A stretch of 64,000 nucleotides of DNA from Schistosoma mansoni. Lineage: Eukaryota; Platyhelminthes; Trematoda; Strigeidida; Schistosomatidae. Position numbers and translations under genes: made by a program. The stretch's first letter is position 1. Every line of letters begins with the position of its first letter. Location of the stretch: assembly GCF_000237925.1 (NCBI RefSeq), contig NC_031498.1, positions 19,740,837-19,804,836 of the forward strand, read 5' to 3'. Shown piece by piece: positions 23,340 to 35,479 of this stretch. The notes under the pieces were generated by a model, which saw nothing but the letters and a program-made list of their open reading frames with translations, did not search any database and was not told the DNA's origin.

Positions 23340-26300
23340 AACCGTAGGCCTTCAGTGCTTACTACACAAATCTGAAGTTGTCTACATTGGCTCCGAGTCC
23401 TACGATGCATAGAAGAAAACTGCAAAGCCTTAAAGGTAGTCAGCAGAAGATGTACTCTCAGTTCATGACGTTAATCGTAACTGGACTGTCATGTTAGAAT
23501 ATCCACAATCCTGCTTCCAGTTTTAAGAAGTCATAGTATATGGTTGAAAAGATTATGCGAGGTTAATTGGTGCCGAGTGCAATGCTGAAGATGTATTTAA
23601 CCCTTACCTTTTTTTAAATTTTCAGTTTTAGCATTACAACACACTTTGTTATCCAGTTCGTAGTCTTTGGAACTACATTCTTTATGGTAAGCGCACCAAT
23701 TTAATTAATATTGATTAAAACTGAATTCCGCCAGTGATTTAACAAGGCAGAACAATGAAATTTGCGCAATTTAACCTTGTCGTCAAGTTTACAGGCAGAA
23801 GTTAAACTCCTAAATTTCAGTAGAAAACGGTGCTATGTCTATAAGTATACCTGAATCAACCACTATTATTCGATTACAGAGCCTATAACAGATTTACGAA
23901 CATCTTGTTACGTCCTTTGATAAAAAAACATGACCACAAAACTTCTTGGTCGACATAGCGGAAAGACAATCTTAAGTCAAGAAATATATGTACTGTGAAG
24001 GACATTAAGAAAAGAAAACTGGGGTATAATGACGTATATGCTTCTATATAGTGCAGAGTGCTCGCATTAGTGTCAATAATAAATTAGGACGTACTCATGG
24101 AACTAAGTGAGCAGTGAGCACTAGTTATTCGTAAAACTTATAGTTCACATTACATACGAGCCCTTGTTTTAGCGTTATAACAAAATTATCCAGACAGCTT
24201 GGATATCATCACAATAGAAATTCAAGGAAGACCATGTCTTCCGTAGAGTAAACGAATCCAAGGGCAGGGACGCGAGGGCTAGTTGTAAGCATGATATACA
24301 CTGATTTTTTTATTACGACAGAAGAGCTACTACTTGAAACGGTAGTCAGTGACGCAAATTACATAATACATAAAGTAGGTGAAAACACAACCCACATTGG
24401 AGATCATTTAAAGCAGATCGTGGAACCTTCCCCTGGAAGGTGATACGTGGCAAAAGTTAGCCAATATTTTCGAGGAACTAAATCCGTTTTAGTCCTTTTA
24501 GGAATACTGAAAAATCCATTTAAAATTTTGTCCCTAGCATTACTGAAACTACGCTTCATGTTTGAATCGAAGGAAAACGGAATAGAAATAGGCAACACAT
24601 CCTACATACAAGGGCCTTAAGTAGGTGCTAAATAATTTTAGCCTTATTGGTGTGTAATGTTAAGGCATATAAGGAACTAACAAGATTAGTCCACTTATCA
24701 AACAAGAAAAATACATGCGACCGAATTCACTGTAGTCTTTCTCAAATAAACCATATGGCGAACAGATCAGGCTAATTTTTGGGAAGTGAATGTATGACAA
24801 CGCACACTACAAATTTCCAGATTACTTCAGTATTACGAAAGTTGTATAAGACGAAGTTAAACCCACTTGCAACAGTATCATAAAGCACAACAGATGACTT
24901 TTGGAATAAAGAATTCTCCTGGATATCGGTTATCAACAATTTCATTTAAATCCGTTAGAATCCATCGAACCCTGACAAAATAGAACCAAGGAATGTCGGA
25001 AACCCAAAACATTATTCATTCCGCGCATTGGATAGCGCGCTGAATGGCAGATGTAAGTAACATAGACTAACTACATATGTGTAGTGAAGTTGAAATCCTT
25101 CAGTGCCCGAAAATTACCCCTAAACTCAGTAGTTTCGAATATATTCTGTAAATTATTCGCGGTAAGTGGCTCATACAGGAAACTTCATATCCTACCGCCT
25201 TATGGTGACAAGTGTATTCAGTGATATTTGTACCGACAAAATAACGGTTATATTTTTGTGATACTTCACGTGTAACCACATTTGTATCTAATATTTATTG
25301 TCTGTCAGTATCAATAAAATCGGACACAACTGGTTTGTTGATCATTACACACGCTACCGCCGTGATTTATATAAACAGTACCACAGTCGACTATTTTTCT
25401 GCTTTTGCTAGCCATGGCCTGTGTGTGAAGAATAAAACGGTGTTAAGACACTCTTTCTGCCCGTTTATACTCGACGGTACCACGTGTAGAGGAGCCTTCT
25501 TCAATCAGGTCCACTAATGTGCGTTTGCTATCTCAGAAAGCATACAAGTACCATTCATTTCTCAACAACTGTTATCATTTTTCTTTATTTATTATACCAT
25601 TTTGTTGTGCCGTTGTTACCGTTTTCGCTTATTCATAGACTGACACTTTAATTTGCAGAGTTAGTTTTTTCGCATACCATCATTGACTTTGTGCGTTATT
25701 GCACCTTGAATATGTTCTTTCATTGGAATCCACCATGCTTCCAAATATCTAAACCATGAAAAAATAGATAATAGTTTGTTTATCGGGACATCATTTTGAG
25801 TGATTACGGATTATTCTGTGTTACCAAGAAATATAATTCTTACTTTTGTAGAGCCATTGAAATGTCACTGAAACCTAGCCAAATCATCCGTCAGTTGGGT
25901 CACTAAATATCGAACAGATAATCGATCCCTCGTCAAGGTCAAGGACAACCAACGCTCACCAGTTAATCATACGCCATGGACTGGCCCATGCGGTAGTGGT
26001 TCTACTTTCGCTTGTATCTACTTTAACTAATATATCCCTGTACTAACGTCCTTTGTGTTGTACAGTCTTCAGAGCATCCATGGTCTCTTGATGCGTCGAT
26101 GAGGCAATCCACGTAAGGTGCTGGTCGCGAGGTGTGAATTCGAAGTTAGCTTGTTCGTTACACCGTTCCCGTCAAACTCGAGTAGACCTCCAATCATTCG
26201 ACATAGATCATCAACATTGATGGTCTATACTTTAGCTCCTTACAGTCCTTAGTTTTTAAAAACAAGAGTAAATATTAGAAAATGTGACCCGAAAACAACG

Positions 26301-26830
26301 TCCCAAGTAATCTTACAGTGTGCCTTCGAGAATAAATCGCAAATCTTCCCACAAAAGCATTGGTACAATGTGACATTAATACTCCCTCTATTGACGAATA
26401 CCATGTTTTTACAGTTTCTGACCCCGAAAATATTTACAGCTACATTGTGCATGCTCTTTCGTGTACTTCACCCTGCGATGTAAAGTTTGGTGTTAAAACG
26501 TATTATTTATTCCAGAGGGATTACGAGCTGTTTGAAATATCTTGATATTATCCACTAGTCCCTTAGTACTTCATAGGTGACGAGTTTGAAGCTTTCGTTT
26601 GAGATTCTTATGGCACATTGATTTGCCATATGTGTTTTTGTAGATTCCTGAATCCGTTCCACATGAAAACCATTTTTTTCAGATGGGAAGATAATGAGAG
26701 TTTTCCTAGATGAAACAGTAATATATTTCTGACAAAAAAGGTTCACACCATTTACACATGATTTTTCAGAAGTTAACAACATGGTTATGCAGTAGATGAG
26801 GCTCAAGTAGAGTTAGATCGGTTAGACATT
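23340..26830. other. no gene recognised; probably old repeats
   Basis: No protein domain or RNA gene is recognised on either strand. Base composition is less AT-rich than the flanks in patches (24200-25550, 26040-26240), which suggests degraded transposon sequence, but no family could be named. Confidence 0.4.
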
Positions 26831-26839
26831 ATAACTGAA

Positions 26840-27725
26840 TAGACAAGAAGCAAGAAAGTATTGAGTCGATTTATGCAAAAACCTCACAGTACCTTTACGG
26901 CCAATATTAAGTATCAAAAACGGGGGGTATGGTATAGCCACAGCCTTGAACAAAATATTTATGGTTCAACTAACGTGCCGACGGACTGGAAAGAAGGATA
27001 CCTCACCAAGATACCAAAGAAAGGAGATCTGAACAAATGTGAGAATTACAGAGGCATCAATTTTCTTATCAATACCAGGAAAAGTTTTCAACAAACTGTC
27101 GCTGAACTGTATGAAAGACATAATAGACGCCTGACTTCGAGATTAGCAGGCTGGATTCCGCAAGGATCAGTCGTGCATGGACCAAATCACGACACTACGG
27201 ATCATGGTGGAACAATCAATTGAGTGGAATTCGTCACTATACATCAACTTCATTGACTGTGAGGTGTTTGACAGTGTGGACCGGATAACATTGTGGAAAC
27301 TTCTTCGACAATATGGAGTTCCTCGGAAGATCGTCAACATTATCCAGAACTCACACGACGGACTACAGTGCAAAGTGGTGCATCGAGGACAGCTGACAGA
27401 TGCCTTTTCAGTAAGGACCGGAGTCAGACAAGGCTGTCTACTATCCCCCTTCACCATTTTTCTTGACGATTGACTGGATTATGAAGATGTCAACATTTGA
27501 GAGGAAGCACAGAATACAATGGACATCTCAGAATCAATCAGTAATTTGGACTTCGCAGACGGCCTAGCCCTCCTATCTCATACACACGAACAAATACAGA
27601 CGTCGGGAAATAGAAGCGGATATGAAAGGATTGCTGGGAACTGGAAAGGACTGCTTAGAACAAGGTTGGATGGAGTGCTGGTGGGCAGTCTACGCTTTTC
27701 AGTGAGGAGCAACAGGCTTAGGTAA
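26840..27725 (+). mobile_element. RTE-type retrotransposon, internally deleted
   Basis: The frames give a run of RT motifs of the same family as the 2.2-kb element: WKEGYLTKIPKKGDL, CENYRGIN (about 27035), YINFIDCEVFDSVDR (27240-27290), GVPRKIVNIIQNSHDGLQC, TGVRQGCLLSPF and LDFADGLALLS (27550). The catalytic FADD has become FADG. After about 27600 the sequence jumps to the extreme C-terminal block (LVGSLRFSVRSNR), so the connection region is deleted. Frameshifts near 27200 and 27480 break the reading frame. Confidence 0.82.
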
Positions 27726-28007
27726 AGTGAAAGCCCTACAGGTCCTTGCGAGGAATGTGGCGAGAGAAAATAGGAGCAAAATCACAGACGGCGTAAATGA
27801 TTGAAAAAGTCTTGTCGTCAGGGGGTCAAATTAAGTATTTATAGTCAGCAGATAGAAATGAAACTGCCACCAGAGAAAAACAGTCTTTAAAGACACTACA
27901 GACAGATCACAAAGACAGAGTGCAGTGTCCTCTGAAGTGTAACAGATTTGAACGAATGAATGAAATGCCGAATTATAAAGCGGGATAAATATTTGACACA
28001 TTCGGAA

Positions 28008-28354
28008 CATTATTATCAGAAGGGGTTTTTGTGGAGATTTAGTATTTATCATAGTTGAAAGCGTGAGTCAGTTGAAGCTAGACCACCATGGAAAACCTGG
28101 AAGCACTGTACGGCGAACTCGTCCTATTATGGGACTCCTCATCAGTGCGCATCCACGATCCCGCACCGTTGGATGCCGGCTTAGTGGTCTATCGGTTAAG
28201 TACTCTGGCGCGAGACTGGTAGGTCCTGGGTTCGAATCCCGCGATGCAGGATCGTGGATGCGCACTGCTGAGGAGTCCCATAATAGGACGAGTTGGCTGT
28301 CCAGAGCTTTCAGGTTTTCCATGGTGGTCTAGCTTCAATTGACTCATGCTTTCA
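28008..28354. mobile_element. SINE (Sm-alpha-like), head-to-head inverted pair in one target duplication
   Basis: The first half (about 28008-28165) is a minus-strand copy of the SINE body and tail. The second half (about 28166-28354) is a plus-strand copy with a tRNA-like head: GGCTTAGTGGTCTATCGG as A-box region and GGTTCGAATCCC as B box (28229-28240). Both halves end in the same tail, pointing outward. A 10-bp direct repeat ACATTCGGAA flanks the pair (27998-28007 and 28355-28364), so both halves entered together. The hammerhead core is present in both halves, but GAAA has become GAGT, so these copies should not cut. Total length is 347 bp, close to the roughly 330 bp I recall for the S. mansoni alpha family. 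Confidence 0.82.
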
Positions 28355-28799
28355 ACATTCGGAATGATAACAAGGGAATGAACAAGAAACGGTGCGAACC
28401 ATGAAAGCGGCTACACCTTTCACGTGATTTAGATATTTCATCCACTTCTTCATTTTATTTTGTATATTTATCGGACGATCGTCTTAAAACCGATATAAAT
28501 CCCATTGAAAGTCATGAAGTAGTAATAGACTTAACTGCGTCAGAGGTAATGAAGCAATTATTATAGTTTCAAAAGGTCATAGTGTATAGTCTGCCCAATG
28601 ATTTTTCATTAAACGTGGTAACGAAGCTCACACAATGCTCCCGCAACATGAACAATGTAGCCTGTGAGTGCGAACACCGAGCGATACAGTCGTGTTGTCT
28701 GATAATCTTTCGGTTTAAAAATTTTCTGACGATAATAAGTATGCATGAAACTATCAAAAACGGCTGTTTTAAAATTTAGCTATCCTGCATGATAGAACC

Positions 28800-30660
28800 C
28801 CTCCTCAACCCAGGAAACTCGGAAAGAGGCACTCCATCCAAAAAAATATATTCGTCTGCCATTAGAATGAAAAGTTTAGATATTGTTAAGAATGCCAATA
28901 AAAATACCATTGATGTCTCCCTACCAAGACATAAAGACAACAAACTCGTTTAATAGCAACCACGTCTATTGTCAGAAAATACTTAAAGAAGGAAGAAGGC
29001 ACTGAACACACCAGTAAAACCTAGACATTTCGAGATCCTAGTCACGAACAATGGAGAGGGACCCTCATTGCTAGATATGCTACGCAAATGCGTAAACAAT
29101 AGCCTACGCAAAAAACCGTAACATCGTCCATGTAATAATGAACAACAAAACACAATACACGAATGATAATTCCTTATTATTGTACCTAAGAAACTCAAGA
29201 CAAAATAAATTACAATTGGCACAAATTAATACTGACTGGGGAAATAGAGAGCAAACTGAACTGAATTGTGGGAAAATTAACCCTGTCGGGAGTAGTAGTA
29301 GTTCATTCAGCTACACACCATTTTTGGGGTTAACGTACAGGATATTTGAACCCTAATACCTGGGAGAGCATCGACTAGCACAACTGCAGGGCATTCAGCA
29401 TACTAGATCAAATAAGTCGGACAACATCACACCACATATGGTTAGAATTTTGGAAGGCACTGCACTTGCTATACTGGCCTCATACTGCTAGCTGAGTGGC
29501 ATTCCCGACCACTCTCTAAATCCGACCACTCATCCATACATCAAATCCCCTTTTACCCGTAACTCCGGAACACACTTCGACTTTCACCACAATACCTTCT
29601 GGATACTCCTTCCTCACTAACCATATTGACAACAAAACAAACGAACGCGGATACGAGATCTACACTCCTGATAATCCTTCTCGAGAAAAATTAAACAACC
29701 CACTGGATACACGTCACGTCCTTCTACAAGAGAAACATTTACCATACCTGTCACTAATGGTAATCAATATTCGATCTGTACTAAACAAAACGACTCACGT
29801 ACGCGTCCCAGTACTTCTAAACAGTCCTTCACTTGCCGTGATGGCGGAAAGCTGGTTGTCTTACTATGTAACAGACTCATACCTATGAACCTGTAGTGTC
29901 ATTGATCTTAACCACAATTCTCGAAGCTGAACGTAAGATAACTAGGAAAACTCACATTCAATGCGGAGAGAAGGTCAGTAATAGTGAACATGGAAGTAAA
30001 TGTATCAGCATAGCATGGCTCAGCCTTGCAGGCGTGGCCATTTTGTGTAGCTCACACCTTCCCACATCAGATATATTATTTTGTCCCAGACGAATGTTTT
30101 TCTTTAGAAGTGCTAAATGCTATGTTACTGACTGTCATATTGGAGTGAGCAAGTATAGGAGATAGTATGACTTCCACGTAAGATCTAATAGATTAGGTAG
30201 TCAAATCATGACGGGTCTACGACTTTAGGATTAGGTCTATTATTGTGGTAGCAATGATAAATGGGTGACGATGGTCTCATATATGGATCTAAAAGTATGG
30301 GAGCCAAAACCAATAGCGCTGAGGTCCTCTACAAACGACTCAATTCAACATGGCTTGCCGCATATGCCCATTAATGCAAGATACTAATCTAATATATAAT
30401 TCAGGCTCCAAACACTCATAGCCTAATCGATAACGCTATAAATGAGCCATTAGCTGAAGCTGTCTCTCTTGACTTCGCCAGCAAAATCATTTTGATCATT
30501 TCAACCTCCCAAGCATCAACTGGAAAATGCACTATGGCCCATCGTGCCTTGATAGCATACTTAGCTCTCTGAACATACATGCTTCATAGCATCATGTACA
30601 CCTGCCTACATAAAACCATAACGTTCTCGGCTCGATATTCTGTCACAGTGTCACACCAGT
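28800..30660 (+). mobile_element. non-LTR retrotransposon endonuclease-region relic
   Basis: Broken plus-strand frames recall the apurinic-type endonuclease of CR1/Jockey/I-like elements: VINIRSVLNK near 29765, then SLAVMAESWLS near 29835, and FNLPSINW near 30500, which resembles the GDFN-x-P-x-I-x-W active-site block with the aspartate context lost. Stops and shifts occur throughout. The first part (28800-29500) may be the first ORF of the same element but is not recognised. The clade is uncertain. Confidence 0.45.
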
Positions 30661-30959
30661 AACCATAATGATTGAAGAAAAGTTTCAAAACAGGGCTCAT
30701 CAAATATTTATCTGTACTCTACTACCTCTTTCAAAATGAAACAAAACCAAAACAACAACTGGAGGTTCACAACGTACAGACTCTGCACATGCTGACTTCC
30801 AGCTGTTCCAGCTGTAGTTACTTCTTCATTGGTCAAAAACTTTCAGGAACACTATATATGTTCCATATCCCCAATAAATCCGCACTGGACACTATTACTC
30901 TCTCTAAAGCGGCTTTGAAACAATAACTCCTTATCAGTGAAGGGTTGTGGGGGTTGTTA

Positions 30960-31062
30960 GACTTATTGAAATCATGGACCGATCAGTATTAGACCACTAG
31001 TGCAAAGCTGGAAGCAATGGATGGCTGTTTCGTCCTAATGTGGGATGTGGATTGATGAAAGT
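30960..31062 (-). mobile_element. SINE fragment (Sm-alpha-like)
   Basis: Read on the minus strand it contains TTAGGACGAAACAGCC, equivalent to the stem II/GAAA segment of the hammerhead SINE, followed by diverged but collinear body and tail (CTAGTGGTCTAAT, CCATGATTTCAAT). The 5' tRNA-like part is missing. Confidence 0.5.
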
Positions 31063-31629
31063 AAAGACATTAATGCCTAATTTTATATTTGTCCAACCTG
31101 AATCGGTCCATGATTTCAATGAAATTCAACAATCTCTACGGTTTAATATTGACAGTTATCAAGTATTCACTAATGACCAGCTTTGAGATGAAGTTTCCGG
31201 AGTTATATTGAGAGGCTGTGACTAGTGGAGTTTTACCTAGTCCCGTTTCTCGAAAACAAAACAAATAGTTAACGCACAGGGGTTCAACGCTCGAGGATCA
31301 ATAAAAATATTCCTAACAAGATGGGATCAGGGATTTCAGCAACCTTTCCAAGCAGACAGTCGAAGGCTAAGTGTTACACGCTGAACCACGCCGTCAGCTT
31401 GAGCTTATTCAGACACGACCTTATTGTCAATAGTCCGGCAACATGCAACAGAAGAATTAAGTAACACAAAGACAGTCTTTAACCAACATCACATAATAAA
31501 AGCTCAGATGAGGATGACTGAAGAACACAAAGTGGAATCAAAAGAAATGTGAATGAAGGTTAAAATACACGACAGGGAGAAGGAACGAATAAATGACAAT
31601 ACTGTCGAACGAAATGCTGCAGAGGGATT

Positions 31630-32725
31630 TTCAGCATTCTCTTTCCGTTACACCGGCCACCAAAATTCCTTCGGGTGAGTGAAGACATTTTTGAATACAT
31701 CCAGTCATCGCTCTCCTTGCTAACTTCTCTATATCATTGGGGAGCGCAGGACTTACAACATTACGCCTGTGCACCCATAAACCCAACATACAATCTGCAG
31801 CTATTCGGCTTCCTCTAGAAACACAAAGCTTTTGCAGCATCTCTATACGTTTCCTTTCGTACTAATACTAGTACTTTACTATAAAGCAAAACGCTGTCCG
31901 GAGATTTGTGTCTGAGGATGTTCCAGGAGTGAATTGCGGAACCGTAATCTGTTTTGGAGGCATCACAAAACAAATATAACTCAATTGCTCCAAAGTTCTC
32001 TCTGTTCTTACTCCTACTACTCCAGGGAATGTTGGTTGTACCTAGCTTCCGCACAAACTTAACCCAACTGTTTCACGAGGGCAAAACACTAGCATTTTGA
32101 TGCCGGTCCTAACCAATGTATGACTCACAAAGGTTCGCCGAGCTAGAAGGTATGTTGGGATAGTCACACCTAGTGATTCTAACAGAGGTGAAATGATGGA
32201 TAGTTTTCCTCTTACGGTCAAAGGTTCCTTCTCTGAGTCGGGTCGAAATTTAAAATAATTGTATATAGTGTCTCACTCAACCCCAAGTGCTCGATAAGTG
32301 GACCCTTGATTCAAAAGCATATCAACTATCGTTTCTATGCTATCGGACTTCAGAAATACAACCCGTGCCAGTTCCTAGTTGGTTATCCATTTTTCAACTT
32401 GGAACCTCATCGAGCCATCGACTCGTTCAATTGTACCCCAATTTTTTTGACATCATCATTGGGGAAGGATGTTGAGCAATCGTTCATGTAAAATGTGTGC
32501 AGTACCGATTCCACTACGTTACTGCTATAGTCATCTAAGAATTTTTGAGCCGTCGTCGTACACTTCATCGGTGTCACTAATGTGGTTCCGCTCACCTGAA
32601 TTTCTTACCATATTCAGTGATGTGGTGTTATCCAGCCTATTTGATTTGGGAAGCTGAATTGTCTTCAGCTCTGGCATTGACAGTTCGTAATGTTCTTGAT
32701 ATGGGGGTTCGAACATTCGCACGGT
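31630..32725 (-). mobile_element. BEL/Pao-type LTR retrotransposon relic (RT and RNase H)
   Basis: Minus-strand frames carry parts of a BEL/Pao polyprotein in order: FLDDYSSN then FYMNDCSTSF (about 32490, in the position of the YVDD catalytic box, here YMND), a block resembling the post-RT region (KLSIISPLLESLG), and ELYLFCDASKTDYGSA (31950), the RNase H start typical of BEL/Pao. Several stops and frameshifts separate them. No LTRs were found beside it. Confidence 0.65.
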
Positions 32726-33182
32726 ACCTCACCAAATGGGTGGTACTCATGCACTAGAGGGTAGCTGGACGGAATAGTAGCACAACTATTGTGTTTAGAG
32801 CAGAAAGTTATTTTATAGCCATTCTTAATTGGTGCTGATTTTGAGTTATTCTGTCTTGGATTCTTTAGGTAAGGAGATATGGAGTTTTATTCAACGAAGG
32901 TTTGTTACCACTGTGTTGCGTGACTGGGGTCGTATCTTTTATCATTTGTAGGATAATTTTAGTAACATAGTCACAGTCTTTATGGGTCTTCATGACTATG
33001 TTAACAAGCTATCTTCAATATTATCTGATGCTACCAAATTTTCTAAAGAAACCAATTAAAAAGATGTAGCTGAGAAAACGAAACAGATGTTAACTGAAAT
33101 TTTAAGGAAGATGAGTCTATTATCGATTATGACCTCTATGAACACCTTAGACCATCGAGTTCTGCTTTACCGGGAATATACG

Positions 33183-33261
33183 GACTCTTAATGGTTCATA
33201 AGAATGTTCCCTTGTCCTAAAATTTATATGAATGACCCTCATCATCATTTGTTTGCCAAGT
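33183..33261 (+). repeat. 79-bp direct repeat, copy 1
   Basis: Identical over 79 bp to 33542-33620. It belongs to the Penelope RT sequence and lies directly before the inserted segment. Confidence 0.95.
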
Positions 33262-33267
33262 AGAGAT

Positions 33268-33532
33268 TGTTTTACTGTATTTGTTTAACTGTATCCGTTT
33301 CACTTCTTGTTCCATATACCGCCTGGTTTGGTTCGAGCTTGCTCACGCACTGCTTGTTCGCTTGTACTCTTTGGCACGTCTCGGTATTATTTCGATACCA
33401 CGAGATCGCCAATAAATATACTTGATCTGGACTAGTAAAGCCTTCTGGTTTACGGGCTATCAAGGGAACCAAGTCATATTTGTACGCGTAATCGAATAGT
33501 AGTGGTGATCATAGTCCGTCCACGACTCGACA
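33268..33532 (+). mobile_element. solo-LTR-like insertion inside the Penelope relic
   Basis: The insert begins TGTTTTACTG and ends CTCGACA, the TG...CA ends expected of an LTR. It has a central AATAAA (about 33412) and a length of 265 bp. The minus-strand frame across it has no recognised product. No short identical host duplication flanks these ends; instead the whole insert sits between 79-bp repeats. It could be a solo LTR of a Gypsy-type element or another insertion. Confidence 0.4.
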
Positions 33533-33541
33533 TCCACTACC

Positions 33542-33620
33542 GACTCTTAATGGTTCATAAGAATGTTCCCTTGTCCTAAAATTTATATGAATGACCCTCA
33601 TCATCATTTGTTTGCCAAGT
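33542..33620 (+). repeat. 79-bp direct repeat, copy 2
   Basis: Identical to 33183-33261. The Penelope reading frame resumes from this copy. Confidence 0.95.
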
Positions 33621-34823
33621 GGTTTGCTGAAACTTAACAACCTGTTGGAAATCACATCAATAAATAAAACTCTTCATTCATCCGATTTTGTCGACTTATT
33701 TGGAAATATCAATACAAATGGTAGAAAAATGATCTCATTGGATCTCTTTACAAATTTTCTACTCACAAAAACTAAATTTCTTTACGTGGCTATACTGACA
33801 ATAACAAATTTGATATTTGTATCCCAAAATATAATCTAAAAGAACTACGATGTACTCGCAATGTTCAATTCAGATCTAATAATTATTTCTACAGACAAAT
33901 TGATGGAGTTGCTATTGGTTCACCACCAGACCCCTTCTTGATTGACCGCTTCATAGCATATCTGGGAAATACGGTACTTCAACCAATAATCTAGAAATGT
34001 TTTTGTATAGGTGATATGTGGATGATACTCATTATTTGTAAAGAAGATATGAACTTCAATGAAATCTTGGATCGATCCACAGATTGTCATCACTCAATTC
34101 ACTTTACAAGCAGGGACGAACAAGAAATCTCATTTTCTTGATGTACCTTTGAAAAGGTCAGATGGTTCTTTACACAGATCGATATCCGAAAAACCAACTT
34201 GGATTGGTTAGTACATGAATTTTTGTAGCTGGTTCCCATTGAGTAGAAACAGAAACTTTATTCTCCAGTACCAGGCGAATACGTTCTCAAGACACAGTGG
34301 ATGGGAAATTACTTCAATTTCGTAGGAATATTATTTTCACTAATATCTCTTCAGATTCTACAATTGTATACCCAAATTAATAACCCGAAGATTGGCCTGG
34401 ATAAGGGAATGTATATCATTTAAAATTATAGCATATGAGCTTAGGGTTGTTTGTAATATAAAATCAAATTAAACCGTTAATGTTGGGGTGACCAATACGA
34501 AGTGTTAACTTGAACAAATTTATACGTTAAATGAAAGTGGAAGATCAATGACCAGAATAAATATAGTTAACATGAAGTGAGAGAGATAATGTAATTACAA
34601 TTACGTAATATGTAGAATAATATGAATTAGGTAAGAATTAGTAGATAGGAGTGGATGCCGAATAAATATCTCAAAAAGGTTAGCAGGACTAATAATAATG
34701 ATAAGACGTGTGAATAAGAGAAATCTAATATATGCAAGCGAACATTAGCCAAATTACTTCACCATATCATATAAATGACCGCTAACAAATCGGGCCAGAA
34801 GTTGGCCAAGGTAATATGAACGG

Positions 34824-35440
34824 TTAAATATAATTCTTTTGAACGCAAAGCCCCGGCTCTTTTATTCGAATAGCTATAGCTTCAGCTATCTGAAGGATTT
34901 CCAGTCTGATGGATTTAGGCAGATTGCTGTTTACAAGATATACTGTTGTGAATGATTGCTCCATGTTGGCTGTATAGCCCGTTTGTACTAAATGAGTTAA
35001 AATCGAGCTGTTAATAGTTCTAACTATACCTCTGCTTAACCACAATGGAGGGTGCTCGCGAGCCCGAAAATACAAATTCCTAAGGCACCTGCCAATATAG
35101 CTTGCTTTACAATAGCTCGATTGATAGATACAGAAAGAGGTGGCTAGTCTAGGTAAATTATCTTCCGATCTCAGAGTGATCATCAAATGTGTAGAAGACA
35201 ACAATGGCAGTTACCTGCACTAAAAGTTCTTTGGATTGTTCTGTGCAACTTTAGTATTAGTATTTCGCTGGGTGCATTGCCTCTAAATTGTAAGCGCATA
35301 GACGGAGGCTCTTTTATGTCAGGCCTTCCTTATGTTTTCTTTTCTTGGCTAAATTTTTATTCGTAAATTTCGCAGGATATCGATTTTCTTTCAGGATAAT
35401 ACTCAGAGCCTTTGTTTTCTCACCAACTGCAACGGGTTTC
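34824..35440 (-). mobile_element. Penelope-like element, 3' part with GIY-YIG endonuclease
   Basis: Read on the minus strand, frames from about 35430 downward give the linker after the RT (LQFRGNAPSEIL in one frame), then DNLPRLATSFCIYQ and the endonuclease block KASYIGRCLRNLYFRAREH, with SYIG standing for the YIG half. Next come RTINSSILTHLVQTGY and a C-terminal EAIAIRIKEPGLC ending at the stop at 34824. One shift near 35200 breaks the frame. It is oriented opposite to the RT relic just upstream, so the two are different insertions or were rearranged. Confidence 0.78.
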
Positions 35441-35479
35441 AATATCCCTGAATAAAAACTTCTATTTAGCTAAGCTCTA

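Larger units (their letters stand above)
32980..34340 (+). mobile_element. Penelope-like element, RT domain relic, interrupted by an insertion
   Basis: Plus-strand frames match the reverse transcriptase of Penelope-like elements. An N-terminal YEHLRPSSSALPGIYGL block sits near 33140. After the interruption come SDFVDLFGNINTNG (33680), RCTRNVQFRSNN and YRQIDGVAIGSP (33870-33930), a damaged catalytic box near 34010, and HFLDVPLKRSDGS near 34130. Multiple stops and frameshifts make it non-functional. An LTR-like insert with a 79-bp duplication splits it at 33262-33541. The GIY-YIG part is not found on this strand downstream; a Penelope endonuclease lies on the other strand at 34.8 kb. Confidence 0.78.

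Noticed and set aside
28068-28332. Opposed frames of 84 and 89 residues at 28.1-28.3 kb
   Set aside because: Both read through the inverted SINE pair; not proteins.
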